DNA of 64,000 nucleotides from Caulobacterales bacterium. Lineage in GTDB: Bacteria > Pseudomonadota > Alphaproteobacteria > Caulobacterales > Caulobacteraceae. How positions within the stretch are numbered: position 1 is the first letter of the stretch; each line of letters opens with the position of its first letter. Positions 1 through 9,485 of this stretch are shown here, piece after piece. The notes beneath the pieces were generated by a model. The model was not told the origin of the DNA. It was given only the letters and a program-made list of their open reading frames with translations, and searched no databases. The stretch is from NCBI GenBank assembly GCA_016183935.1, contig JACPDR010000045.1, forward strand, positions 1 to 64,000. The letters run 5' to 3'. The translations under genes and the position numbers were made by a program.

Positions 1-1600
<1,600 letters not shown>

Positions 1601-1795
1601 GGAGAGGTTTCCTCTGGTTCAGGCCGCCCGACAATCCGGTTGCACGATCGCGCGACTGACGGCGGGGCGCACAGGTCCCCGCCGCGCGCGGCGAACGCCT
1701 GCTGCGGCGAGGCCGGATATAGCGATGGTTCCCGCAGGCGTCCATGTATCCACGACGGGCGTGGGGTCATTGAGAAGTGCTCGCAACTGGGGCGC

Positions 1796-2401
1796 ATGCG
1801 GATGATCACCGTCACCGCCCTCACCCTGTCCCGCGGCGAGCGCGTGCTGTTCCGCGATCTGTCCCTGTCGCTGGCGTCGGGCGAGGCCGTGGCCCTGACC
1901 GGGGCCAACGGCGCCGGCAAGACCAGCCTGCTGCGCGCCCTCGCCGGTTTCATCCGCCCGGACGCCGGGACCATCGCCTTCGCGGACGTCGATCCGGCCG
2001 AGGCGCGCCGCCGTCACCGCCACTGGCTCGGCCATCTGGACGGGCTCAAGGGGGCCCGCCGCGCGCGCGACGAACTGGCCTTTCAGGCCGGCTGGCTGGG
2101 CGCCGACCGCACCGCCATGGACGCCGCCGTCGACGTGCTGGCGCTCGAGCCGCTGCTCGATCTCGAGGTGCGCCAGCTGTCGGCCGGCCAGCGCCGCCGC
2201 CTCGCCTTCGCCCGGCTGATCGCCAGCCCCCGGCCGATCTGGCTGCTGGACGAGCCCTTCGCCCCCCTCGACGCCCGCTGGCGCGCCGCCCTCGGCGTTC
2301 TGATGCGGGCCCATCTCGACAAGGGCGGCGCCATCCTCGCCGCTGTCCACGACCCGCTGCCGGCCGCCTCGCGCGCCGTTGATATCGGGGCGGGGCGATG
2401 A
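1796..2401 (+). CDS. ccmA: Heme exporter ATP-binding protein CcmA
   Basis: ATPase subunit of the CcmABCD machinery that delivers heme to CcmE for cytochrome c maturation at the inner membrane. The 201-residue protein has Walker A GANGAGKTS (about residue 36), a signature LSAGQRRRLAFARL and Walker B IWLLDEPFAPLD. The length suits CcmA. The open frame extends far upstream, but homology starts at the ATG pair at 1796/1802, so 1796 is chosen. The stop overlaps the ccmB start (ATGA), which implies translational coupling. Confidence 0.95.
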   Translation: MRMITVTALTLSRGERVLFRDLSLSLASGEAVALTGANGAGKTSLLRALAGFIRPDAGTIAFADVDPAEARRRHRHWLGHLDGLKGARRARDELAFQAGWLGADRTAMDAAVDVLALEPLLDLEVRQLSAGQRRRLAFARLIASPRPIWLLDEPFAPLDARWRAALGVLMRAHLDKGGAILAAVHDPLPAASRAVDIGAGR

Positions 2402-3063
2402 GGGCGTTGGCGATTCTGTTCCGCCGCGAGCTGGCCCTGGCCTGGTCGGGCGGGGGCGGGCCGCTGCTGGCCTGCGGCTTCTTCCTGTGCCTGACCGCGC
2501 TGGTCCCGCTGGCGGCGGGCGGGGACCCGGCCGGGCTGCGTCCCGTCGCGGGCGGGGTCGCCTGGCTGGCGCTGGCCCTGTCGTCGATCCTGTCGCTGGA
2601 GCGGCTGTTCGAGCGCGATCTCGAGGACGGCGCGCTGGACCTGATCGCGCTGGGGCCCGTCCCGCTCGAACTGGTGGTCCTCGCCAAGGCCAAGGCGCAG
2701 TGGCTGGCTGTCGGCGTTCCGTTGTCCCTCACCGCTCCCGTCGCCGCCGTCACCCTCGGCCTGCCGCCGGCGGAGGCCCCGCTGGTGGCCTTGTCGGCCC
2801 TGATCGGCGCGCTGGGGTTCGCCCTGACCGGGGCGCTGGGCGCGGCGCTGGCGCTGGGCTCGAAGCGCGGCGGCCTGCTGATCGCGGTCGTCGTCCTGCC
2901 GCTGTTCATCCCGCCGGTGGTGTTCGGGGCGGGCGCGCTGGAGCGGGCCGTCAACGACCTGTCGCCGCTGCCGGCGCTGGCCCTGCTGACCGCCTACGTC
3001 CTGTTCGCCGCCGTGATCACGCCGTTCGCGGGGGCGGCCGCCATCCGCAATGCGCAGGGATAG
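2398..3063 (+). CDS. ccmB: Heme exporter membrane protein CcmB
   Basis: Integral membrane permease subunit paired with CcmA. It has 221 residues, the usual CcmB length, with about six hydrophobic segments and the characteristic N-terminus MRALAILFRRELALAW followed by a cytoplasmic stretch with FERDLEDGALDL. It starts inside the ccmA stop codon. After this gene the ccm series is interrupted by an opposite-strand PhnA-domain gene before ccmC resumes at 3393. Confidence 0.95.
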   Translation: MRALAILFRRELALAWSGGGGPLLACGFFLCLTALVPLAAGGDPAGLRPVAGGVAWLALALSSILSLERLFERDLEDGALDLIALGPVPLELVVLAKAKAQWLAVGVPLSLTAPVAAVTLGLPPAEAPLVALSALIGALGFALTGALGAALALGSKRGGLLIAVVVLPLFIPPVVFGAGALERAVNDLSPLPALALLTAYVLFAAVITPFAGAAAIRNAQG

Positions 3064-3071
3064 GCGACGTC

Positions 3072-3296
3072 TCAGGCCTTCTTGACGAACTCGGTCCGCA
3101 GGACGAGGCCGCGCACCTTCTCGACATTGGCCTCGATCTCGTCGGGGTCGCCGGTCAGGCGGATGTTCTTGACCAGCGTGCCGCGCTTCAGCGTCACCCC
3201 GCCCGAACCCTTGACCTTGAGGTCCTTGATCAGCGTCACGCTGTCGCCGTCGGCGAGGATGTTGCCGTTGGAATCCTTGGTGGGATCGTCGCTCAT
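3072..3296 (-). CDS. PhnA/YjdM C-terminal-domain protein (stand-alone)
   Basis: A 74-residue protein reading MSDDPTKDSNGNILADGDSV and ending in TEFVKKA. It matches the C-terminal SH3-like domain of PhnA/YjdM (DSNGNxLxDGDSVTLIKDLKVKG, KNIRL). The N-terminal zinc ribbon of full-length YjdM is absent. The name alkylphosphonate utilisation is historical and the role is unknown. It lies antisense between ccmB and ccmC, 8 bp from the ccmB stop, so it cannot be part of their transcript. Domain assignment is good; function is not known. Confidence 0.85.
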   Translation of the reverse strand: MSDDPTKDSNGNILADGDSVTLIKDLKVKGSGGVTLKRGTLVKNIRLTGDPDEIEANVEKVRGLVLRTEFVKKA

Positions 3297-3392
3297 GATC
3301 TGGCCTTTCGTCGGAGGCGCGACGCTCTAGCACATCACCCGCCGCGGACCTCAAGTAGCGCGACGCGCGATACCCCTCTAAAGAGCGCTCCG

Positions 3393-4115
3393 ATGTTCGG
3401 CCTCGCCAATCCCGACCGCTTCCTGCGCTTCACCCGACCGCTCATGCCGGTGGTGTGGGGGCTGGCCGTTGTGCTGCTGGCCGCCGGGACCTGGCTCGCC
3501 TTCGCCGCGCCCGAGGACTACCAGCAGGGCGACACGGTGCGGATCATGTTCGTGCATGTGCCCGCCGCCACCCTCGGCCTCATGGCCTATGGCGCGCTGG
3601 GCGTGTCCAGCTTCTTCGCCCTGGTGTTCCGTCATCCGCTGGCCGACGCCGCCGCCCGCGCCGCCGCCCTGCCCGGGGCCGCCTTCACGGCGCTGGCCCT
3701 GATCACCGGCAGCCTGTGGGGCAAGCCGATGTGGGGGGCATGGTGGGCGTGGGGCGACGCGCGGCTGATGTCGGTGCTGATCCTGTTCCTGTTCTACCTC
3801 GGCTATCTGGCCCTGCGCGCCTCGATCGACGACGAGACCAGGGCCGCCCGCGCCGCCGCCGTGCTCGGTCTCGTCGGGCTGGTGAACCTGCCGATCGTCA
3901 AATTCTCGGTCGACTGGTGGAACACCCTGCACCAGCCGGCCTCTTTGCTGAGGGCTGACGGCCCGGCCATGCCGGCGGTCTTCCTCGCCCCCCTGCTGAC
4001 CATGATGGCGGCCTGGGGCCTGGTCTTCCTCGCCGTCTGGCTGACCGCCATCCGCACCGAGATCGTGCGCCGCCGGGTGCTGTCGATCCGCGCCCGCCGC
4101 GCCATGGAGGCCTGA
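3393..4115 (+). CDS. ccmC: Heme export/chaperone membrane protein CcmC
   Basis: Polytopic inner-membrane protein that holds heme at its periplasmic face for transfer to CcmE. The 240-residue protein has six hydrophobic segments, an early conserved histidine in MFVHVPAA, a second in WNTLHQPAS, and the tryptophan-rich heme loop between them. Here the loop reads WGAWWAWGDARLMS, whereas the family consensus is close to WGxWWxWDxRLTS; the extra G and the M are unusual. The start at 3393 is chosen because homology begins MFGLANPDRFLRF. ccmD follows after 2 bp. Confidence 0.94.
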   Translation: MFGLANPDRFLRFTRPLMPVVWGLAVVLLAAGTWLAFAAPEDYQQGDTVRIMFVHVPAATLGLMAYGALGVSSFFALVFRHPLADAAARAAALPGAAFTALALITGSLWGKPMWGAWWAWGDARLMSVLILFLFYLGYLALRASIDDETRAARAAAVLGLVGLVNLPIVKFSVDWWNTLHQPASLLRADGPAMPAVFLAPLLTMMAAWGLVFLAVWLTAIRTEIVRRRVLSIRARRAMEA

Positions 4116-4117
4116 GC

Positions 4118-4267
4118 ATGATCGACCTCGACATGGGCCAGTACGCCGCCTTCGTCTGGCCCGCCTGGGCGATCAGCGCCGTCGTGCTCGCCGCCCTCGC
4201 CGCCCGCGCCCTGACCGCCGCGCGGCGCTGGTCGGCTGAACTGAAGCGGCTGGAGGCGGAGGACTGA
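4118..4267 (+). CDS. ccmD: Heme exporter small subunit CcmD
   Basis: A 49-residue single-pass protein beginning MIDLDMGQYAAFVWPAW, with one transmembrane helix and a charged C-terminal tail (RRWSAELKRLEAED). This is the standard CcmD form: a short protein that helps release holo-CcmE from CcmABC. It sits between ccmC and ccmG with 2-bp and 4-bp gaps, the usual operon position. Size, topology and position together make the call safe although sequence conservation in the family is low. Confidence 0.9.
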   Translation: MIDLDMGQYAAFVWPAWAISAVVLAALAARALTAARRWSAELKRLEAED

Positions 4268-4271
4268 GCGC

Positions 4272-4865
4272 ATGAACCGCTGGCTCGCCGTCATTCCCCT
4301 TCTCGCCCTCGTGGCGCTGGTCGCCTTCGCCGCCGTACGGCTGGGCGATTTCACCGGCCGGTCGCTGGCCGACGGCCGCGGCGCCGAATACCGGCCGGAC
4401 GCCCTGATCGGCCAGCCGGTCCCCGAGACCGTCCTGCCGATGCTGACCGGCGCCACCGCCGGCCCGGGCGTGCTGGACCTGAAGACCGCCGGCGTCGGCA
4501 AGCCGATGCTGATCAACGTGTTCGCCAGCTGGTGCGCGCCCTGCCGCATCGAGCATCCGCAGCTGATGGCGCTCAAGGCGCGCGGCGTCGCCGTGGTCGG
4601 CGTGGCGTGGAAGGACGACCCGGCCGACACCCGCGCCTTCCTCGACGAGCTGGGCGACCCCTATTCGATGGTGCTGGTCGACCGCGAGGGCCGGGCCGGG
4701 CTCGACCTCGGCATCACCGGCGCGCCCGAGACCTTCGCCGTCGACGCCATGGGCCGGGTGGTGGCCAAGGCCTCGGCCCCGCTGGTCAACCAGGCCGAGA
4801 TCGACCGTCTGGTCGCCGCCATCCAGGCCCCGCCCCGCCCCCTGCCGACCGCCACGCGCCGCTGA
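4272..4865 (+). CDS. ccmG: Thiol:disulfide interchange protein CcmG/DsbE
   Basis: Membrane-anchored periplasmic thioredoxin that reduces apocytochrome c cysteines before heme ligation. It has 197 residues: an N-terminal anchor (MNRWLAVIPLLALVALVAFA), the active site FASWCAPCRIEHP at about residue 85, and the cis-proline motif GITGAPETF. It lies 4 bp after ccmD. The partners ccmE, ccmF and ccmH are not in the window, so the system is split over at least two loci. Confidence 0.95.
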   Translation: MNRWLAVIPLLALVALVAFAAVRLGDFTGRSLADGRGAEYRPDALIGQPVPETVLPMLTGATAGPGVLDLKTAGVGKPMLINVFASWCAPCRIEHPQLMALKARGVAVVGVAWKDDPADTRAFLDELGDPYSMVLVDREGRAGLDLGITGAPETFAVDAMGRVVAKASAPLVNQAEIDRLVAAIQAPPRPLPTATRR

Positions 4866-4896
4866 CCGGCCCCGGCCCCGGTCATTAACCTTTTTT
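4864..4896 (+). terminator. Possible intrinsic terminator after ccmG
   Basis: A GACCGG / CCGGTC stem (4864-4869 with 4878-4883) overlaps the end of ccmG and is followed, after ATTAACC, by six T residues (4891-4896). The distance from stem to T-run is longer than ideal, so this is a weak candidate for ending the ccm transcript. The octamer CATTAACC occurs twice nearby (4883-4890, 4907-4914), just before the next small ORF. Confidence 0.35.
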
Positions 4897-4922
4897 CGAC
4901 GGGTTTCATTAACCCTGTCGGC

Positions 4923-5147
4923 ATGAGCGCGATCCGTCCTCCTGTCCCCTCGCCGTTGTTCCCGACCCAGAGCCCGCCCGCTCCGGCGCGCGCCTCCCGC
5001 TCGGAGTTCTTCCGCGCCGCCCTCGACAGGGCCGGCGCGCCGATAGGCCCCTATCCGGCCAGCCCGCCGGAGTCCGCGGCCGGCCCTCAGCGCGCCGCCG
5101 AGACCCGGCCACAACGCCCCGGCGCCCTGCTCGACATCCGGGTCTGA
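4923..5147 (+). CDS. Small proline/alanine-rich hypothetical protein
   Basis: A 74-residue ORF starting MSAIRPPVPSPLFPTQSPP, with a charged helix-like core (SRSEFFRAALDRAGAP) and ending in RPGALLDIRV. No domain is recognised and no signal peptide or membrane segment is visible. In favour of it being real: its own gap after ccmG, a possible promoter region with two CATTAACC repeats, and a non-low-complexity C-terminus. Against: short length in GC-rich DNA where random ORFs are common. Confidence 0.5.
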   Translation: MSAIRPPVPSPLFPTQSPPAPARASRSEFFRAALDRAGAPIGPYPASPPESAAGPQRAAETRPQRPGALLDIRV

Positions 5148-5203
5148 CCCCTCACGCGAAAATGAGGCGCGCCGCGTCCGGGACCGTGGTTATGGTGCGC
5201 GCC

Positions 5204-5956
5204 ATGCGCACGAGGGGTTGGATCATTCCCGCGGCGGTCCTGATGACCGCCACCGTCGCGGCGGGGTCGAGCGCCCAGCCGTCGGGCGTCCGCGCCGCCG
5301 GTGAAACGGGCCCGGCCGAGCCGGTGGTCATCGAGCTGTTCACCGCCCAGGGCTGCGCCGGCTGCCCCGAAGCCAACGCCCGCGTCGAGGCGATCGCCGA
5401 TGCGCCGGGGGTCATCGCGCTGACCTACGCCGTCGACTACTGGGACTATCTGGGCTGGGAGGACACCTTCGCGCGTCCGGAGTTCGCCCAACGCCAGCGC
5501 GCCTACCGCCGCCCGCTCAAGCTGCGCGCCGTCGGCACGCCCCAGGTGGTCATCGACGGTCGCCGCCAGGCGCCCGTCACCCAGGACGGCGCACTCAAGG
5601 CCGCCGTCGAGGAGGAGGCCGCCCGCCGCGTCTTCCCGCCCGAGATCGAGTTCCGCGAAACCGGCGACCGCGTCGGCGTCGGCTCCGGCCGCGCCCCCGC
5701 CGGCGGGGCTGAGGTCGTGGCCGTGATCTACCGGCCCGGCCCCCAGTCGGTCGAGATCGGCAGCGGCGACAACCGCGGCCAGACCGTCCGCCAGATCAAT
5801 GTGGTGCGCGCGGTGCGCAGTCTCGGCGCCTGGACCGGCCGCCCCGCCCTCTACGACCTGCCCGACAGCCTCGGGCCGGACGAAGCGGTGGCCGTGCTGG
5901 TCCAGGCCCGCACAGACCGCCGCATCCTGAACGGCGCCGTCCTGCCGCCTCGTTGA
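5204..5956 (+). CDS. DUF1223 secreted thioredoxin-fold protein
   Basis: Exported protein of the DUF1223 family, whose fold is thioredoxin-like; its substrate is not known. The start at 5204 gives a signal peptide (MRTRGWIIPAAVLMTATVAA) with 250 residues in all; in-frame ATGs at 5162 and 5192 are alternatives. The family motif VVIELFTAQGCAGCPEAN carries a CxxC pair in the thioredoxin position, followed by YAVDYWDYLGWEDTFA and GTPQVVIDGR with a cis-proline-like TP. It stands alone between two unrelated genes on the same strand. Confidence 0.85.
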   Translation: MRTRGWIIPAAVLMTATVAAGSSAQPSGVRAAGETGPAEPVVIELFTAQGCAGCPEANARVEAIADAPGVIALTYAVDYWDYLGWEDTFARPEFAQRQRAYRRPLKLRAVGTPQVVIDGRRQAPVTQDGALKAAVEEEAARRVFPPEIEFRETGDRVGVGSGRAPAGGAEVVAVIYRPGPQSVEIGSGDNRGQTVRQINVVRAVRSLGAWTGRPALYDLPDSLGPDEAVAVLVQARTDRRILNGAVLPPR

Positions 5957-6052
5957 ACACCGTCATCTTTCGTCACTCGACGCGCTTGAACCCCCACGCC
6001 CAGAGTGCAAGCTTGGCCGTCCGCCGCTCCCGGCGGGATCACAGGTGACCGC

Positions 6053-6877
6053 ATGCAACCGGCGCTCCGCCTCCTGACCGTCCTCGGCGTAGCGCTGGCC
6101 TGCGCGGCGCCGGCGTCCGGCGCGCTGGCCCGCCAGACGGCGACCGCAGTGGCCGAGACGCCGGAGGCGCGCGGCGTCGCCCAATGGGTCACCGCCGCGG
6201 AACTGGCCGCCTGGGGGCGCGAGCGGCGTGACGCCGAGGCCCTGCGGGTCGCCGCCCGCATGCTCGACGAGGCCCCGCTGCGCGCCGGTCCGCAAAGCGA
6301 CCCCGGCGTCGCGCCGGTGCTGACCGCCGACGGCCTGCGGCAGGAAGCGGCCCGACTCGACGCCGAGGACAGGGCGGCCGAGGAGGCCGAGGCGGCCGCC
6401 GCCCGCGCCCGGGCCGAGGTCGAGGCCCTGCGACGGCGCGAGCGGCAAGGCGCGGTCGCCCCGCGCCCGCCGACGCAGCGCCAGCCTGTCCCGGTTCCAG
6501 CGCCTCCCCCGCCGCCTCCCCCGCCGCCACCGCCACCGCCGCCGCCCCCGCCGCCCCCACCTGCGATGGTCGGGGTGCAGTCATCGCCGTTCGGCGACGG
6601 CCCGGTGTCGACGGTCAAGCGACTGGGTTCGCGGGAAAGCTGGAGTTTCGAGATCGACGCCCGCGGCGCCGAAGTCCTGCGCGTGGCGGCGATCGGCGAC
6701 GGCGACACCGACGTCGACCTGACCATCCGCGACGCCTCCGGCAAGCTGCTCTGCGCCGACGGCTTCGGCGACCATTATCCGGTCTGCACCCTCGCGCCCG
6801 GCGCCCCGGCCCGGCTGCGGGTGCATGTGGTCAATCGCGGGGCGCTGTGGACCCGCGTTCAGGTGCTGACCAACTAG
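6053..6877 (+). CDS. Secreted protein with coiled coil, poly-proline linker and C-terminal beta domain
   Basis: Unrecognised 274-residue exported protein. A signal peptide (MQPALRLLTVLGVALACAAP) is followed by an Ala/Glu/Arg-rich probable coiled coil (about residues 100-145), an almost pure proline tract of about 25 residues (coded at roughly 6500-6560), and a C-terminal domain of about 95 residues (GSRESWSFEIDARGAEVLRV, then GDTDVDLTIRDASG) resembling the pre-peptidase or pro-domain beta sandwiches of secreted proteins. The ATG at 6053 is preferred over an upstream GTG at 6005 because it begins the signal peptide. Function unknown; an envelope or periplasm-spanning spacer role is only a guess. 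Confidence 0.75.
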   Translation: MQPALRLLTVLGVALACAAPASGALARQTATAVAETPEARGVAQWVTAAELAAWGRERRDAEALRVAARMLDEAPLRAGPQSDPGVAPVLTADGLRQEAARLDAEDRAAEEAEAAAARARAEVEALRRRERQGAVAPRPPTQRQPVPVPAPPPPPPPPPPPPPPPPPPPPAMVGVQSSPFGDGPVSTVKRLGSRESWSFEIDARGAEVLRVAAIGDGDTDVDLTIRDASGKLLCADGFGDHYPVCTLAPGAPARLRVHVVNRGALWTRVQVLTN

Positions 6878-7950
6878 GCTCCGGCCTTCTTCGCGAAGGA
6901 CAGCGCGCCCGCGGCGAGCATCGGGACTTGCGCCGCCATGGTCCTGGCGTGGGCCGAGGCGGCGGTGCCGTCTCGCACCCGCCCGGCGATGCCCTGGCAG
7001 ATGGCCGCCAACCGGAACAGGTTGTAGGCGAACAGCCAATCCAGATCAGCCGGCGCCGCCCCGCTCAGGCCGGCGTAGCGCTCCACCATCTGCTCGACGG
7101 TGGGGATGCCCAGCGCCGCGATGTCGGCGCCCGCCAGTCCGTTGCGCGCGGTCGCGGGGATCACCCAGGCGATCAGCAGGTAGGAAAAATCGGCCATGGG
7201 ATCGCCAAGCGTCGATAGCTCCCAGTCCAGCACCGCCCGCACCTCCGGCGCGTCGGGCGCGAGGATCAGGTTGTCGAGCCGGAAGTCGCCGTGGACGATC
7301 CGCGTCGGTCCTTCGGGCGGCAGGGTCGCCGGCAGGAATTCGATCAGCCGGTCCATGGCCGGGATCGGTTCGATCTCCGAGGCCCGGTACTGTTTGGTCC
7401 AGCGCCCGACCTGCCGCTCGAAATAGTTGCCGGGGCGGCCGTAGTCGCCCAGCCCGATGGCCGCCGGATCGAAGGCGTGCAGCGCCGCCAGGGCGTCCAC
7501 CTGGGCGTCATAGATGGCGCGCCGCTGGTCGGGGCTCAGGCCGGGCAGCTTCAGGTCCCAGAGCACCCTGCCCTCAACCTTGTCCATGACGTAGAACATC
7601 GAGCCGATCACGGCGTCGTCGACGCACAGGGCCCATGGCCGGGCCACCGGATAGCCTTGGGCGTGGAGGGCCGAGATGACCCGGAACTCGCGGTCCACCG
7701 CATGGGCCGAGGCCAGCAGCGTCCCCGGCGGCTTGCGGCGCAGCACATAGGTGCGGCCCGGCGTGGTCAGCTCATAGGTCGGGTTGGACTGGCCGCCCTT
7801 GAACTGGCGCACCGCCAGCGGGCCGGCGTAGCCCTCCACATGGGCGGCCAGCCACTCGCCCAACCGGGCTTCGTCGAGGGCGTAGCGGGGATCGACCTCG
7901 CGGGTGCCGGAGAAGGTGGACTGGGCGTCGGCGGGGTCGGTCTGGCTCAT
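6874..7950 (-). CDS. Phosphotransferase family protein (APH/choline-kinase fold, ACAD10-like)
   Basis: A 358-residue kinase-like protein. It has the catalytic loop VHGDFRLDNLIL and the metal motif LDWELSTLGDP, plus the N-terminal phrases FKGGQSNPTYEL and YVLRRKPPG found in the acyl-CoA dehydrogenase 10-type phosphotransferases that accompany fatty-acid catabolism. The substrate cannot be told from sequence; hydroxyacyl groups are known for relatives. The ATG at 7950 overlaps the glpK stop (ATGA), so it is probably co-transcribed with glpK. The 3' end overlaps that of the poly-proline gene by 4 bp. Confidence 0.85.
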   Translation of the reverse strand: MSQTDPADAQSTFSGTREVDPRYALDEARLGEWLAAHVEGYAGPLAVRQFKGGQSNPTYELTTPGRTYVLRRKPPGTLLASAHAVDREFRVISALHAQGYPVARPWALCVDDAVIGSMFYVMDKVEGRVLWDLKLPGLSPDQRRAIYDAQVDALAALHAFDPAAIGLGDYGRPGNYFERQVGRWTKQYRASEIEPIPAMDRLIEFLPATLPPEGPTRIVHGDFRLDNLILAPDAPEVRAVLDWELSTLGDPMADFSYLLIAWVIPATARNGLAGADIAALGIPTVEQMVERYAGLSGAAPADLDWLFAYNLFRLAAICQGIAGRVRDGTAASAHARTMAAQVPMLAAGALSFAKKAGA

Positions 7951-9440
7951 TGCGCGGCGATGATGGCGGCCTTCACCGCCCCGCGCCAGCCCTTCAGCAG
8001 CCGCTCGCGCTCGTCCGCGTCCATGCGCGGCGTCCACCGCGCCGGGGCCTCGACGGGGTGGTCCTCAAGGTCGCCGATCAGGCCGACGCCCAGCGCCGCC
8101 AGCTTGGCCGCGCCCAGCGCGGTCATCTCCTGGAAGGCCGGCCGCTCGACCACGACCTCGCAGATGTCGGCCACGAACTGCATGGCGAAGGCGTTGGCGG
8201 TGACGCCGCCGTCGACCTTCAGCACCTGGAGCTTCGGCGCCCCGTCCGCCGCCAGGGCGTCAAGCAGGTCGCGGGTCTGGTAGGCCAGCGACTCCAGCGC
8301 CGCCCGCACCATCTGCGCCGGGCCGCTGTCGCGCGTCAGGCCGGTGATGGTCCCGCGCGCCTCCGGCTCCCACCACGGCGCCCCGAGGCCGGTGAAGCCA
8401 GGGACCAGATAGACGCCGCCGTTGTCGGCCAGCCCCTGCGCCATGGCCTCGGACTGGCGCGACTCCGAGATCACCTTCAGCCCGTCGCGCAGCCACTGGA
8501 TCGCCGACCCGGCCGAGAAGATCGACCCCTCCAGCGCATACGCCACCTGGCCGTTCGCGGCGTAGCCGAGGGTGCCGAGCAGCCGGCTGGTCGAGGCCAC
8601 CGGCGCCGGGCCGACATTGGCCACCAGAAAGGCCCCGGTGCCGTAGGTGATCTTGGCGTCGCCCGCCTTGAGCGCCCCATGTCCCACCAGCGCGGCCTGC
8701 TGGTCCCCCGCCGAACCGTGGATCGGCAGGGCCGCCCCCAGCACGCTCGGCTCGCAGTCGCCCAGATGATCGGCGCAGCCCCGGATTTCCGGCAGTCCCG
8801 CCAGCGGGACGTTGAACAGTTCCGCCAGATCGGGACGCCATTGGCGGGTGGCGAGGTCCATCAGGGAGGTGCGGCTGGCGTTGGTCGCGTCGGTGACATG
8901 GCTGGCCCCGCCGGTGAGCTTCCAGATCAGCCAGGTCTCGATGGTTCCCAGCTTGACCTCGCCCCGCGCCGCCCGCTCGCGCGCGCCCGGAACCGCATCC
9001 AGCAGCCAGGCGAATTTGGAGGCGGAGAAATAGGGGTCGAGGATCAGCCCCGTCGCCGCCTGCACCCTCGGCTCATGCCCCGCCGCCGCCAGTCGCCCGG
9101 TCGCGTCCGCCGTGCGCCGGTCCTGCCAGACGATAGCCTTGTGCAGGGGCTCGCCCGTCACGGCGTCCCAGATCACCGAGGTCTCACGCTGGTTGGTGAT
9201 GCCGATGGCCGCGAACCGCCCGACCCCGCCGGCCTTGCGAATGACCTCGCGGCAGGTCTGCAGCGTCGCCGTCCAGATTTCGGCCGCGTCGTGCTCGACC
9301 CAGCCGGGGCGCGGGAAATGCTGCGCCAGCTCGATCTGGCTGACCGCGACGGGCCGCAGGCCGCCCTCCGGCGCCGTCTCGAAGGCGATGGCCCGGGTCG
9401 AGGTCGTGCCCTGGTCGATGGCGAGGATCAGAGACTTCAT
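7947..9440 (-). CDS. glpK: Glycerol kinase GlpK
   Basis: ATP-dependent phosphorylation of glycerol to sn-glycerol 3-phosphate in the cytoplasm. The 497-residue protein is full length, begins MKSLILAIDQGTTSTRAIAF, and carries FGGY-family landmarks NQRETSVIWD, WQDRRTAD, GSAGDQQAALVGHG and KVDGGVTAN. The start at 9440 is chosen because the family begins here; the frame extends six codons further up. It overlaps the downstream phosphotransferase by 4 bp. No glpD or glpF is present nearby. Confidence 0.97.
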   Translation of the reverse strand: MKSLILAIDQGTTSTRAIAFETAPEGGLRPVAVSQIELAQHFPRPGWVEHDAAEIWTATLQTCREVIRKAGGVGRFAAIGITNQRETSVIWDAVTGEPLHKAIVWQDRRTADATGRLAAAGHEPRVQAATGLILDPYFSASKFAWLLDAVPGARERAARGEVKLGTIETWLIWKLTGGASHVTDATNASRTSLMDLATRQWRPDLAELFNVPLAGLPEIRGCADHLGDCEPSVLGAALPIHGSAGDQQAALVGHGALKAGDAKITYGTGAFLVANVGPAPVASTSRLLGTLGYAANGQVAYALEGSIFSAGSAIQWLRDGLKVISESRQSEAMAQGLADNGGVYLVPGFTGLGAPWWEPEARGTITGLTRDSGPAQMVRAALESLAYQTRDLLDALAADGAPKLQVLKVDGGVTANAFAMQFVADICEVVVERPAFQEMTALGAAKLAALGVGLIGDLEDHPVEAPARWTPRMDADERERLLKGWRGAVKAAIIAAQ

Positions 9441-9485
9441 GGAGGCCACCTTACGCAAGAACGAGCGATGCGGTTAAGTGCGCTC

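Noticed and set aside
4883..4914. Two CATTAACC octamers as a cell-cycle regulator site
   Set aside because: The 24-bp spacing fits no consensus I know; kept only as a note with the terminator.
5851..6744. Minus-strand frame with a long poly-glycine run
   Set aside because: The glycine run is merely the complement of the poly-proline codons of the plus-strand secreted protein.
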